Numbered from the stretch's first letter, positions 35,607 through 44,763 are shown. The stretch is 50,709 nt of DNA from an uncultured Gammaproteobacteria bacterium (GCA_913051785.1 CAJXCK010000003.1:1-50709); one strand, 5' to 3'. Numbers and translations are program-made. The notes: generated by a model not told the origin, from the sequence alone.

Positions 35607-36559
35607 TTAAGTTGCCAACCATGCGTCGCCCAAGTCCTTCTTTCATGTATTTTATCTTCCCATTCATAGCTGTATTCGCAGGCTGCGCTCCTATTACACC
35701 GTTGCCCCAGCCGATGCCCTTGCCAACACCATCACAAAGCTCACAGAGCTTACCTTCACCGAGTCAACCTTCTTCGCAGCAAAGCAGCTCCTCGAGCTCC
35801 AGTTCCCAGAACAGTTCAAGTAGCTCTGGTTCCTCAAGTAGTTCTGGCTCATCGAGCTCTATGCCAAGTTCCTCTCCCGGCTTTCCTTCGGCCTCGATGC
35901 CGAGTCGACCAAGCGGGGATACGGGAGCCAATTCAGGGATCAACTCCCCGAACCCAACGACCTCTAGGGTGGATCTTAATAACGATGTGAGTGGGTCGGA
36001 ATCTTCTCAGGGTGATGGCGATTCGGAAGAAATTGGTGGAAACAACGGTTGGCTTGATGACGGCCTCGTCATGGAAGAGGACTGGCAAACTAGCAATCAA
36101 CTCCCGAGCGAAAGTGAGGACGAGCCAGCCGATGAATCAGGATCAGGCCAGTCAAATTCCAATGGAGCGGCTTCCTCGGAATCCGAACTGCAACAAGTGC
36201 TCTCAGACCTCGATGGCAACATCATTGAACAGAGATCTATTCTCCGGGGCCGAAATGATCCAGCTGAGAATGCAGGGAATCCGGATAGTGGGGAGATAGG
36301 ACCGGCGGGCACCGGAGCCGATGCAACCTCTGCCGGGCCAACAAGATCTAGCCAAACATCCACACCACAGAATCAACCTCAGATATCGAATCGACCCGCC
36401 CCGCCAGGCCAGCGAGGATCAAAAGTACCGGAGAATATTCCTGATGCAAGAGATGACGACATTATCGCTCGCCAACTCAGAGAAGCAGCAATGCAAGAGG
36501 AAGATGAAGAGCTTCGAGAAAAGCTGTGGGAAGAGTACCGACGCTACAAAAAGGGATAA
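35603..36559 (+). CDS. Ser-rich low-complexity lipoprotein (module gene 2)
   Basis: A 318-residue protein from a TTG that overlaps the previous stop (TTGA); an ATG at 35621 is the alternative. A hydrophobic segment ends in FIAVFAGC, so Cys28 is a probable lipidation site. It is followed by a proline/serine-rich tract with long Ser runs (about 44-92), then an acidic disordered region, and a charged C-terminal helix (about 285-318, rich in E, R and K). No family is recognised. The design suggests a lipid-anchored flexible tether in the periplasm with a helical end that could bind another module protein. Composition differs strongly from neighbouring genes. Confidence 0.75.
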   Translation: MIKLPTMRRPSPSFMYFIFPFIAVFAGCAPITPLPQPMPLPTPSQSSQSLPSPSQPSSQQSSSSSSSSQNSSSSSGSSSSSGSSSSMPSSSPGFPSASMPSRPSGDTGANSGINSPNPTTSRVDLNNDVSGSESSQGDGDSEEIGGNNGWLDDGLVMEEDWQTSNQLPSESEDEPADESGSGQSNSNGAASSESELQQVLSDLDGNIIEQRSILRGRNDPAENAGNPDSGEIGPAGTGADATSAGPTRSSQTSTPQNQPQISNRPAPPGQRGSKVPENIPDARDDDIIARQLREAAMQEEDEELREKLWEEYRRYKKG

Positions 36560-36562
36560 CGG

Positions 36563-37789
36563 ATGGTTCGGCTCATACTTCTCAGCTCTGTTTTTGCGCT
36601 GTCAGCTTGCGTCACTCAAACCGTTCGGGTGGTGGATCTGACTCCACCACAACAAGGGGCTCTAGTACAAAATGAGGACCTACTTCTCGACATCGGGATA
36701 AGCGTCTTTGACCCAAATGTGCCGGAGGACTACGACGAGCAAGTCGAAAATCTCGTCATGCCCGAGATAAGACAAGCAGAATCCCAGTACTTTCCGTACG
36801 TTGCCAAGAATGTCTTAGAATCGACCGGAAATTGGGGAGCAGTACGTGTGGTACCTCGCGCCAGTCTTGCGGTAGATGTCACCGTATCCGGCGTTATCAT
36901 CGAATCATCAGGTGAAAAATTGGTGCTAGATATGCAGGTGGTTGATGCTCGAGGAGTAAGCTGGTTTGAGAAACGATATGACTCTCTAGCAAGCAAATAC
37001 TCCTACCAGAAAAATATCCCAAGAGGGGTAGATGCGTTTCAAACGTTATACAAAGAAATTGCGGACGATATGCTGGCTTACAGGGAGCAGCTGACCGAGG
37101 CTGAAATAGAAACTATCAGAACTGTAGCCGAACTAAGATTCGCAAAATCATTTAGTGAGGAAGCTTTTGGCGATCATATTGCCCTAACAGATCAAGACTA
37201 CTTCTACATAAAGCGACTTCCAGCCGAGGCCGACCCGATGCTGATTCGGACAAGACAAATTCGTCAGAGAGAGTACCTATTCATCGATACCATCGAGGAC
37301 TACTACGCTGCCTTCTTTCGCGAGATGTATCCGGTCTATGATACGTGGCGGGCATCCACCTATGCAGACGCGATCGAGATTAAGGAACTAAAATCCCAGG
37401 CCAAAGCTAGAATGATTGGCGGTACAGTAGCTATAGCTGCGAGCGTTGGGGGAATCTACTCCAGCGAGAACGCCTACGTCGACGCTAGCGGTGTGGCCGG
37501 GGTCGGAGGTGGGGCGATGATGATTGTAAGCGGACTTAAGAAAAAACAAGAGGCGGCTCAATTGTCAGAAAGGCTTCTCGAAATTGGAGATGACGCTGAA
37601 ACAAAACTCGTGCCAACGACGATCCAGCTAGAGAACGAAACAATTCGTCTTGAAGGTAGTGTGGAAGAACAGTATGAGGGGTTGCGGGTGTTGCTTCGCG
37701 ATCTCTACTATAAAGATCTCGGAATTGACGAGGAGTCTGTCGCCGCTTTCGAGGAGACTGCTAACAGCGATTATCTAGGTGAAAACTAA
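36563..37789 (+). CDS. Lipoprotein with glycine-zipper segment (module gene 3)
   Basis: A 408-residue protein with signal peptide and lipobox FALSAC (Cys16). Residues about 40-170 look like a mixed alpha/beta domain found in periplasmic lipoproteins (LLDIGISVFDPN, then VDVTVSGVIIES and a paired VLDMQVVDARG), without an assignable family. Residues 170-280 are helical and charged. Residues about 284-325 form a glycine-rich hydrophobic stretch (MIGGTVAIAASVGGIY, GVAGVGGGAMMIVSGL) that could insert in a membrane or oligomerise. A helical tail follows. It starts 3 nt after gene 2 and overlaps gene 4 by 11 nt. Confidence 0.78.
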   Translation: MVRLILLSSVFALSACVTQTVRVVDLTPPQQGALVQNEDLLLDIGISVFDPNVPEDYDEQVENLVMPEIRQAESQYFPYVAKNVLESTGNWGAVRVVPRASLAVDVTVSGVIIESSGEKLVLDMQVVDARGVSWFEKRYDSLASKYSYQKNIPRGVDAFQTLYKEIADDMLAYREQLTEAEIETIRTVAELRFAKSFSEEAFGDHIALTDQDYFYIKRLPAEADPMLIRTRQIRQREYLFIDTIEDYYAAFFREMYPVYDTWRASTYADAIEIKELKSQAKARMIGGTVAIAASVGGIYSSENAYVDASGVAGVGGGAMMIVSGLKKKQEAAQLSERLLEIGDDAETKLVPTTIQLENETIRLEGSVEEQYEGLRVLLRDLYYKDLGIDEESVAAFEETANSDYLGEN

Positions 37790-39293
37790 TAGCGCCCCCA
37801 TAGACCCAGTACCTCCTCCGCTTTCCCACCTCAAGCAAGAGGTCCGGCGGTCTCAATTTCAACATTTAATAGATGACAGACGGCTAAAAATTGCGGCTCT
37901 GACCATAGCCGTGGTAACCCTCACTGTCTCCACACTCGGTTATTTGGTTGCGCAGAAAGTCAATTATTCGGTATTGCCTACAAACCCCACTTTGGCGGAC
38001 TCAGAACAACTCCAACAACCTTCAGAAAGCGACGTGGCGCTGGCGCCATTTGAAGCCATGACCCTTGAACAGGTCAAGACATCTGCTGAGACCGCGCTTA
38101 GTGAATTTGTAGAGCTCGAAATCCTGTTCAACGACAAGTTTTTACCAACCGAAAAATCAAGGCAATCTATAGAAGAGGCGGCTAGCTCAGCAACGCGAGG
38201 CGATTCAGCATTCATGACAAAGGACTACCTGCAAGCATCAAAATATTATGCGGAGGCAGGATCTATCATTCTGGAGCTAATTAATACGTCGGAGCGAGAG
38301 ATAGCAGAGATCACCAACAAGCTTGGCAAGTCTATAGACAACCTTAACGAGAGCCAGGCAAGCGAACTCTTTGAGAATTTAGACGCGAGGATTCAAGAGA
38401 ACCAAACAACCCTAGCTTTAAAGCAACGTATTGCTTCCCTGCCCGTGATCGTCTCTAAAATGCGGGAGGCGAGGAATTTCGAGCTTGAGGAAGAGTATGA
38501 GAAAGCACTTTCACTCTATGCTGTTATAAAAGATTTAGATCCCGCTACTAGATCACTCCAAGGCAGAATCGATTCAGCGCAAGCTGGAGCGAATCGTGTG
38601 AAGGTGAAGTCACTGTTAAGCACCGGCTTCACAGCACTTTCCGAAAGAAATTTCGAGCTCTCGCGAAATAGTTTCAAATCAGTTCTAGAGCTGGAAGCTA
38701 AAAATTTGCCTGCCGATGGCGGCTTGCAACAGGTACAAAAGCTTGATGACGTTCGTTGGATCCGCACGAAACTATCCAAAGCAGAGGAACTCATCAGTCT
38801 TGAGCAGTGGAGAACCGCGATCGCTGTCTACGATGAGATTTTAACTCGAGACGGGAACATTTTCTTAGCAACCGAGGGCAAACGCCGGGCCCAACAACTA
38901 GAGTATGTCTTCAAGGTACTCACCGAGGTAAACAAAAACCCAAATAGACTATCTGATAGCAGGCTATTCGCCGATGCAGAACGTGTGCTTCAAACTGCGA
39001 CTAAGCTTGGCTCTCTGGGAGACCAACTTAGAGAGAGCACCGAACAGGCGGAGAAAAATCTCGACGATTATCGTTACCCAATAACGATCACACTAATGTC
39101 CAACAATCTTATGGATGTCAGCGTATCAAACGTAGGGCAACTGGGTTCGTTCGATAAGATTAATCTCGAATTGCGGCCGGGCCAGTACACGGTGAGAGCA
39201 TCTCAAGATGGCTGTAAAGACATCTACCAAACGGTAGAATTTCGTCCTGGGAGGGATTCGCTTTTGTTGGAGTGCACTCCTCTCCTTCTTTGA
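37779..39293 (+). CDS. Membrane-anchored TPR protein with PEGA-like C-terminus (module gene 4)
   Basis: A 504-residue protein from a GTG. A short cytoplasmic tail (1-37) with basic residues is followed by one transmembrane helix (about 38-57), and the rest should be periplasmic. Residues about 110-420 hold repeated helical pairs with TPR character (for example SLEQWRTAIAVYDEIL, LEEEYEKALSLYAVIK) and coiled-coil-like segments. The last 65 residues form a beta domain resembling PEGA (LRPGQYTVRASQDGCKD). A protein scaffold linking the inner membrane to periplasmic partners is a reasonable inference. It overlaps gene 3 by 11 nt and gene 5 by 4 nt or more. Confidence 0.75.
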   Translation: MKTNSAPIDPVPPPLSHLKQEVRRSQFQHLIDDRRLKIAALTIAVVTLTVSTLGYLVAQKVNYSVLPTNPTLADSEQLQQPSESDVALAPFEAMTLEQVKTSAETALSEFVELEILFNDKFLPTEKSRQSIEEAASSATRGDSAFMTKDYLQASKYYAEAGSIILELINTSEREIAEITNKLGKSIDNLNESQASELFENLDARIQENQTTLALKQRIASLPVIVSKMREARNFELEEEYEKALSLYAVIKDLDPATRSLQGRIDSAQAGANRVKVKSLLSTGFTALSERNFELSRNSFKSVLELEAKNLPADGGLQQVQKLDDVRWIRTKLSKAEELISLEQWRTAIAVYDEILTRDGNIFLATEGKRRAQQLEYVFKVLTEVNKNPNRLSDSRLFADAERVLQTATKLGSLGDQLRESTEQAEKNLDDYRYPITITLMSNNLMDVSVSNVGQLGSFDKINLELRPGQYTVRASQDGCKDIYQTVEFRPGRDSLLLECTPLLL

Positions 39294-41353
39294 CGAATAA
39301 CAGCCAAGAGATGACTAGCATAAAAAAATCGGTCTTTGTGCCCTCTACTGGATCAAGGGATAGATCTTCAACGCAAGTTATGTGGTACGTGATAGCAGCT
39401 AGCGCAGTTGTTGGCTTTCTATCCTTCTGGTTTCTATTCACATCAAGCAGCGTAACCGTTAAGTTTTCTCCAACCCCAGATAAAATAAACCTCTCCGGAT
39501 TTTCTCTCAAATTCGGCGAGGTTTTCATTATGCGTCCAGGCAACTATCAAATTTCTGCAGAAAAAGACTTGTATCAAAATTTTGAAAGCGCTTTGACGGT
39601 TTCACAGAAAAACATCCAGAACTTCCAATTCGAACTATTACCGTTGCCCGGGAAATTGGTCCTACGAGGTCTACCAACCGAAACCACGGTGCAAACGGCC
39701 TTAGATCAAAGACAATCTGACCGTTCGGGCAACGTGACTCTCGAGCTCCCAGCAGGTGAGAATGAAATCAACCTGTCTCACCCCCGGTACTTCGATCTCA
39801 AAGAACGTGTCGAAATCGAGGGTAAACAGAAGACACAGACGCTTACGGTCACGATGAGCCCTCGTTGGAGTGAGATAACAGTTACCACAATTCCGGAAGG
39901 CGGAAAAATCTTCATAGATGGCGAGGAAACAGCGTTTAACGTTCCAGCGACACTTGATGTTTTGGAGGGAGAAAGAACTGTTAGGGTAGAAAAATCTGGT
40001 TTTCGCGGGGCGGAAAAGCGTTTCTATTCAGAAGCCGGCACGAAACAAACAGTCGAATTACCAGCTTTGAAAAAAGCTGACGCTAAACTCGAATTAAGAA
40101 CATCACCGCCGGGTGCAGCTATATCAGTCAACGGTTCGTTCCAGGGAAGCGCTCCACTGAGCCTCGACCTAGATTCATCTATCCGCCATGACGTCCTCAT
40201 TATCTATCCAGGATACGCGAGCATAGAGAGATCAATTCGCATACCTAAAGGAGAAAAGAAAACCCTTTTTGAGAACTTGGAGTTATTAACAGGAACGGTA
40301 ATCATCGAGACTGAACAGAAGGACGCGATAGTGGCAGTCAACTCTGAAGCGGTTGGCTTCGGAACCCAGACCTTAGAGCTTCCACTAACAGAACACGATA
40401 TTTCTATATCACTTGAGGATCATGCTTCGTTTCAGACCTCTCTGATTCCCAAGATGGGCATAGAGCAAAAAATCAAAGTTAAACTCCTGACTTTAGAAGA
40501 GGCCCGCCTGGCTTCTCTCAAACCCTCGATAAAGGCAGCAGGCGGCATCGACTTTTTACTACTCGATGCGAGGACGCTTATTTTAGGCGCTTCTAGAAGA
40601 GTGCCAGGAAGAAGGGCAAACGAAATAGAAAGAGAAGCCAAGTTCACTAGACTGTTTTATATAGCCACGAAAGAGGTGTCGAATAGACAGTTTCGTTTGT
40701 TTGCGAGTGGTCATGACTCCGGTGAATATCAATCCTATGGCTTAGACGATGATGACCAGCCAGCGGTCAACGTGAGTTGGGATGAGGCTGCTGCTTTTTG
40801 TAATTGGCTATCGGAACAAGAGGAAGTCCAGCCTTTTTACGAGATCGAGTTTGGTAAAGTTGTTGGCTTTAAATCGAAATCCAAAGGCTATCGTTTGCCC
40901 AGCGAAGCTGAATGGCAATGGGCCGCATCGAAAACGAAGGACTTAGCCTACGACTCTGACGATCAATATAAATTTTCTTGGGGAGCCAAATTTCCACCTC
41001 CTGAGAGGTTCGCAAACTTTGCTGATAGAACGGCGGAAAACATCGTTGCTCGCTCGATTTTTGGCTACAACGATAATTTTATCGTTAGCGCCCCTGTTGG
41101 ATCCTTTAGACCAAACAGAAACGGTATCTATGATCTAGGGGGAAATGTTGCTGAATGGACCCATGATTTCTACGAGATCCCTGGCAATCAGGCAATTAGC
41201 GATCACCTAGGGCCTCAGAACGGTCAATACCACGTCATTAAAGGGAGCAGTTGGATGCATGGTACACTCACCGAACTCAGGCTAGCTTATCGAGACTATG
41301 CGATTGATGGGCGCGAAGACTTGGGCTTTCGCGTCGCTCGCTATGCCGAGTAA
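39290..41353 (+). CDS. Membrane-anchored PEGA-repeat / FGE-fold protein (module gene 5)
   Basis: About 690 residues. Starts are possible at GTG 39272, TTG 39290 (TTGA overlap with the preceding stop, preferred) or ATG 39311. One transmembrane helix (about 31-51) is followed by roughly five PEGA-like beta repeats up to about residue 400, for example ITVTTIPEGGKIFIDGEE and LELRTSPPGAAISVNGS. The C-terminal 270 residues are a formylglycine-generating-enzyme/SUMF1-type fold: KEVSNRQFRLF, VNVSWDEAAAFCNWLSE, RLPSEAEWQWAA, YDLGGNVAEWTHDFY, and LGFRVAR at the end. The paired active-site cysteines of true FGE are missing, so it is probably a binding module rather than a sulfatase activator. It is predicted to face the periplasm. 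Confidence 0.85.
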   Translation: MTNNSQEMTSIKKSVFVPSTGSRDRSSTQVMWYVIAASAVVGFLSFWFLFTSSSVTVKFSPTPDKINLSGFSLKFGEVFIMRPGNYQISAEKDLYQNFESALTVSQKNIQNFQFELLPLPGKLVLRGLPTETTVQTALDQRQSDRSGNVTLELPAGENEINLSHPRYFDLKERVEIEGKQKTQTLTVTMSPRWSEITVTTIPEGGKIFIDGEETAFNVPATLDVLEGERTVRVEKSGFRGAEKRFYSEAGTKQTVELPALKKADAKLELRTSPPGAAISVNGSFQGSAPLSLDLDSSIRHDVLIIYPGYASIERSIRIPKGEKKTLFENLELLTGTVIIETEQKDAIVAVNSEAVGFGTQTLELPLTEHDISISLEDHASFQTSLIPKMGIEQKIKVKLLTLEEARLASLKPSIKAAGGIDFLLLDARTLILGASRRVPGRRANEIEREAKFTRLFYIATKEVSNRQFRLFASGHDSGEYQSYGLDDDDQPAVNVSWDEAAAFCNWLSEQEEVQPFYEIEFGKVVGFKSKSKGYRLPSEAEWQWAASKTKDLAYDSDDQYKFSWGAKFPPPERFANFADRTAENIVARSIFGYNDNFIVSAPVGSFRPNRNGIYDLGGNVAEWTHDFYEIPGNQAISDHLGPQNGQYHVIKGSSWMHGTLTELRLAYRDYAIDGREDLGFRVARYAE

Positions 41354-41366
41354 GGAGTGATTCCAA

Positions 41367-41624
41367 ATGAAGATCAAAACAATTTCATTTATTTTACTGT
41401 TGTGTTTCTCGATCGGGTTTCTTTCGGCAGAAAATGAAGATCCAAACCCAGAACCGAACCAAAAATCTTCGGAAGTAATCGAAGAGAATGTCTCTGGCAA
41501 TCAGAAGCCGAAGACAGAAATAAAATCAGCTCAAAAGACTCGGAAACGCAAAAACGAAGACACCATTATTCCTAGCGAACAGATTTCTGAGGACTTCGCG
41601 GTCGCTTTTCCGGTAGATATCTAA
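41367..41624 (+). CDS. Small exported charged protein (module gene 6)
   Basis: An 85-residue protein with a clear signal peptide (cleavage near FLSA/ENED) and a mature part of about 64 residues that is hydrophilic and low complexity, rich in E, K, N and P. Its last residues (EDFAVAFPVDI) are more hydrophobic and may be a docking tail. No family recognised. Its stop overlaps the ATG of the channel gene by one base (TAATG), so production is coupled to the channel. Confidence 0.65.
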   Translation: MKIKTISFILLLCFSIGFLSAENEDPNPEPNQKSSEVIEENVSGNQKPKTEIKSAQKTRKRKNEDTIIPSEQISEDFAVAFPVDI

Positions 41625-42448
41625 TGGCAACCGATCGAGACAACATAAAAACGATTCCAGCTGAATTTATTTATCAAATAAGCGCGCTGATTATTTCTAT
41701 CGTAGTCGTACATATCATCTACCTAAGCATTATAAGGCCCAACGCTGACGCCATCTTGGAGGAACGCGCTCAGGCCATGGAGAGCGGATCCGTTGTCGAC
41801 ACTGATCGTTCCCTTTTTGTGGTACTCAGGGACTACGAGCAGGAGTCATGTTTCATCCTATTCTTTTGGGCATTCGCCATGATGGGACTTAAAGCGAGAG
41901 ATATTTCCAGACAACGCTCTTTCCAAGACAAGGAGCTAATTACGCTCGGTCAGGGAATGAGTATTTTGCCCGAGGACGCTCGACTCTATTGCAGAGGGGT
42001 AGAGTCCCTTTCTGTGGAGGAGCAAAAGTTTGTAATACCAAAGGCCCTGCTCGCGGCGCTAAACCGTTTCGCTTCAACGGGAAACATCCAAGACGTTTCC
42101 GAAGCAATACAGGGAGTTTGCAATACGGAATCCGAACGATTAGATAGCGAACTATCGATGATCCGCTACATAGCATGGGCTATACCATCCATTGGTTTCA
42201 TCGGGACTGTGAGAGGTATAGGCGACGCACTTGGCCAAGCATACAAGGCAGTCGAGGGAGATATTGCTGGAGTGACTGCGAGCTTGGGCGTCGCATTTAA
42301 CTCTACCTTTATTGCGCTAGTTATAAGTATCCTATTGATGTTTCTGATGCACCAGCTTCAGCTATATCAAGAACGTCTTATTCTTGAGACCAATGATTAC
42401 TGCGATCAAAACCTCCTCCGCCACCTGAGGATGAAGAAAGCAGAATGA
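41624..42448 (+). CDS. MotA/TolQ/ExbB-family channel protein (module gene 7)
   Basis: A 274-residue membrane protein with an N-terminal helix (about 15-35), a second hydrophobic segment (about 75-90), a cytoplasmic loop, and two C-terminal helices. These carry the family motifs AIPSIGFIGTVRGIGDALG (about 187-204) and TASLGVAFNSTFIALVISIL (about 218-237). In ExbB, TolQ and MotA these helices line the proton path and pair with an ExbD/TolR/MotB subunit. No such separate gene is present; the two VWA proteins downstream have the matching helix. It overlaps gene 8 by 4 nt. The role as a proton-driven stator is inferred from the family. Confidence 0.88.
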   Translation: MATDRDNIKTIPAEFIYQISALIISIVVVHIIYLSIIRPNADAILEERAQAMESGSVVDTDRSLFVVLRDYEQESCFILFFWAFAMMGLKARDISRQRSFQDKELITLGQGMSILPEDARLYCRGVESLSVEEQKFVIPKALLAALNRFASTGNIQDVSEAIQGVCNTESERLDSELSMIRYIAWAIPSIGFIGTVRGIGDALGQAYKAVEGDIAGVTASLGVAFNSTFIALVISILLMFLMHQLQLYQERLILETNDYCDQNLLRHLRMKKAE

Positions 42449-43674
42449 TAGGCATCATAGACTTTAACGATTGGGAACTAGCAGTTACAAATGGAGCACC
42501 TGATCAGAATAAGCGAGATTATGCCGCAGTAGCGAAAGGCCCTGAAGAGATACTCTTCTCAGAGGATGCGCTTGCCCTCTGTAGAATTAATCCACAGTTA
42601 GTCAATACCCAATATCTAAGAAAACTGTCCGCTGACCCCCTTTCGAACCCAGTCAACGACGCGAAAAACTACGCCGATCTGATTTTCCATCACTTACGTC
42701 GCGTGAAAGAAAAAAGTGGCATTAGTAAATGTGTGATGGTCGTATCGGAACACTATACAGATCAGCAGTTGGGACTATTAGCTGGTATCGCCGAGGCAGC
42801 CGACTTGGAGGTGCTATCTTTTTTCAATAATGCGCTTCGAGTTGGGCCAAAGCAGCACATGGACTTCGAGTTCTTGGATATAGGGCTTAGTCACGCCTGC
42901 ACGACAAGCGTGGTCTCTCGGGAGAGAAAACTAACGACCGCAGAATGCCAGATTTTAGAGGGCAGCGGATTTTTGAACCTCATTGAGGGGCTTCTATATT
43001 TGGTCGCAGAGACTTTCTTGGAAAGGGATCGATTCGATGTACTTGCCAATGGAGCTACAGAGCAACAACTCTTTAATCAAATCAGAGAGCGGCTAGAGGA
43101 CAGTCAGCCGGATTATATGAGTCTCTCCGTCACGAGTGACGATTTCAACGGCAGGGTTGAATTGGGGAGAGAAAAAATCCAAGACCTCGTCAGACAAAAA
43201 TTTCTCGGACTGCACCTTGACCATAATAGGCCGCTGATTCTCTCAACTAGAGCACAGCGAATACCATTTATCTCAAACGTGCTTAAAGAGCGCGGAGCCC
43301 AATCGATCCGAAATATTGAGGACGACTTTCTCGCGAACTACGCAAATCTAGAGATGTTTGTGGTACCAAACAGCATCCAGCGAATCGCGACCATCGAAAG
43401 CTTGTCTGAGCCGGGCTCACAGGCAAGGAACTTGAACGAAAATAACTCGCCCGAAGTTCCCAAAAAAGAAAAAGCAACGCATTTAGTATCGAATGGGAGT
43501 GCTTGGAAACTCGCCAATCCGCGATGGCAAGGATTCTTAGATGAAGAAGGTTTGTTGCGGCCCAACTCTACAGTGCTTGTTAACGGTTCACCGCCAAGCA
43601 GCGCTTCGATCAACGCGAAAGATAAAATACATTTCGAGGGCTCTGCTTACGAAGCTATTCGAGTTGAGGTTTAA
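42445..43674 (+). CDS. Degenerate Hsp70/actin-like ATPase-fold protein (module gene 8)
   Basis: A 409-residue protein without signal or membrane segments, so cytoplasmic. Several segments follow the Hsp70/actin nucleotide domain: MIGIIDFNDWELAV (phosphate-1-like), CVMVVSEHYTDQQLGLLAGI followed by ADLEVLSFFNNALRVG (compare Hsp70 AGLEVLRIINEPTAAAL), FLDIGLSHACTTSV (phosphate-2-like), and PLILSTRAQRIPFISNVL at the adenosine-motif position. Key glycines and the threonine pair are lost, so ATP binding may be weak or absent. Residues about 345-409 form a separate small beta-rich domain. It overlaps the channel gene by 4 nt and could act as its cytoplasmic regulator. Confidence 0.65.
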   Translation: MIGIIDFNDWELAVTNGAPDQNKRDYAAVAKGPEEILFSEDALALCRINPQLVNTQYLRKLSADPLSNPVNDAKNYADLIFHHLRRVKEKSGISKCVMVVSEHYTDQQLGLLAGIAEAADLEVLSFFNNALRVGPKQHMDFEFLDIGLSHACTTSVVSRERKLTTAECQILEGSGFLNLIEGLLYLVAETFLERDRFDVLANGATEQQLFNQIRERLEDSQPDYMSLSVTSDDFNGRVELGREKIQDLVRQKFLGLHLDHNRPLILSTRAQRIPFISNVLKERGAQSIRNIEDDFLANYANLEMFVVPNSIQRIATIESLSEPGSQARNLNENNSPEVPKKEKATHLVSNGSAWKLANPRWQGFLDEEGLLRPNSTVLVNGSPPSSASINAKDKIHFEGSAYEAIRVEV

Positions 43675-44763
43675 TTGAAAAAGACGCGAACGACTGGCGG
43701 TTTCTCTTTGTCCTTTCTAGACGTCATGTCATGTGGTTTCGGAGCCGTGGTTCTTATCTTTCTGATTATCAATCACAACGTTTCGAATGAACAGGAAGCG
43801 ATCAATCAAGATTTACTCGCAGAACTAAGATTGTTGGACTATGAGGTACTCGAAGGGAAAAAAGATCTATCTAAACTTATTGAACAAACAGACAAAAACG
43901 CAAAGAACCTTGAACAATCAAAATCCGAGCAAGATAGGCTTGAGCTCGAATTATCGGAGGAAATTGCGAAGCTCTCCGATATAGAAAAACTAACTATCGC
44001 TAAGAAAGAGGATATCGCACGACTGTTTTCTGATATCGACACGCGGGAGGAGCAGGTCGCCAAGCTGGAATCAGAAAAGTCCTCCATTGAGGGCACCCAG
44101 ATTAGAACTTTTGAGGGCGATGGCGACAGGCAATACTTGACCGGGATGAAAGTAGGTGGAAGGAATATCGTCATAGCAATCGACGTTTCAGCAAGCATGC
44201 TCGACGAGACTATTTTGAACGTTCTGCGGCGCAGAAATATGAGCTCAGAACAGAAAAAATCTTCACCAAAATGGCGTAGAGCAATAGCGACAGTAGACTG
44301 GTTAGCGACTCAATTACCATTGGATGCTGATTTTCAAGTGTTCACATTTAATCAGCAGGTTCGATCATTGATAGGTGATACCAATGTAGATTGGCACAAA
44401 ATGGAAGATGGTGAACCGTTAAACGACGCAATAGAGAAACTCAATGGTTTTATTCCGGAGGGTGGGACCAACCTCGAGGCATTGATGACACGCCTCCAGA
44501 ACCTCTCCCCTATCCCAGACAACATTTACATTATCACCGATGGCTTGCCAACGAGAAACAGTTCAGAGCCGCGATCAGCAACAGTGAGCGGAAAGAAGCG
44601 ATTAGATTATTTTCGCGAGGCAGCATCTAAGATTTCTCGACAAATTCCTATTAACGTCGTCTTATTCCCTATGGAGGGCGATCCAATGGCTAGCGCTGCC
44701 TGGTGGCAACTGGCAAGACTATCAGGCGGAGCGTTCATCTCACCATCGTGGGATTGGCCGTAA
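43675..44763 (+). CDS. VWA-domain protein with ExbD/MotB-like membrane helix, copy 1 (module gene 9)
   Basis: A 362-residue protein from a TTG directly after the previous stop, with a GAGG box. Residues 12-32 form one transmembrane helix beginning SFLDVMSCGFGAV, with Asp16 in the position of the proton-carrying Asp of ExbD/TolR/MotB. Residues about 40-138 are a long coiled coil. A VWA domain follows (163 to end) with the MIDAS motif IAIDVSASM (Asp170, Ser172, Ser174), a Thr in PEGGTNLEALMTRL and the Asp of YIITDGLP. The ordinary peptidoglycan-binding domain of MotB is replaced by VWA. It is paralogous to gene 10. Confidence 0.82.
   Translation: MKKTRTTGGFSLSFLDVMSCGFGAVVLIFLIINHNVSNEQEAINQDLLAELRLLDYEVLEGKKDLSKLIEQTDKNAKNLEQSKSEQDRLELELSEEIAKLSDIEKLTIAKKEDIARLFSDIDTREEQVAKLESEKSSIEGTQIRTFEGDGDRQYLTGMKVGGRNIVIAIDVSASMLDETILNVLRRRNMSSEQKKSSPKWRRAIATVDWLATQLPLDADFQVFTFNQQVRSLIGDTNVDWHKMEDGEPLNDAIEKLNGFIPEGGTNLEALMTRLQNLSPIPDNIYIITDGLPTRNSSEPRSATVSGKKRLDYFREAASKISRQIPINVVLFPMEGDPMASAAWWQLARLSGGAFISPSWDWP

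Noticed and set aside
39272-41353. Considered gene 5 of the module as a true formylglycine-generating enzyme
   Set aside because: The catalytic cysteine pair is missing at the expected position near the C-terminus, and no sulfatase gene is in the window.
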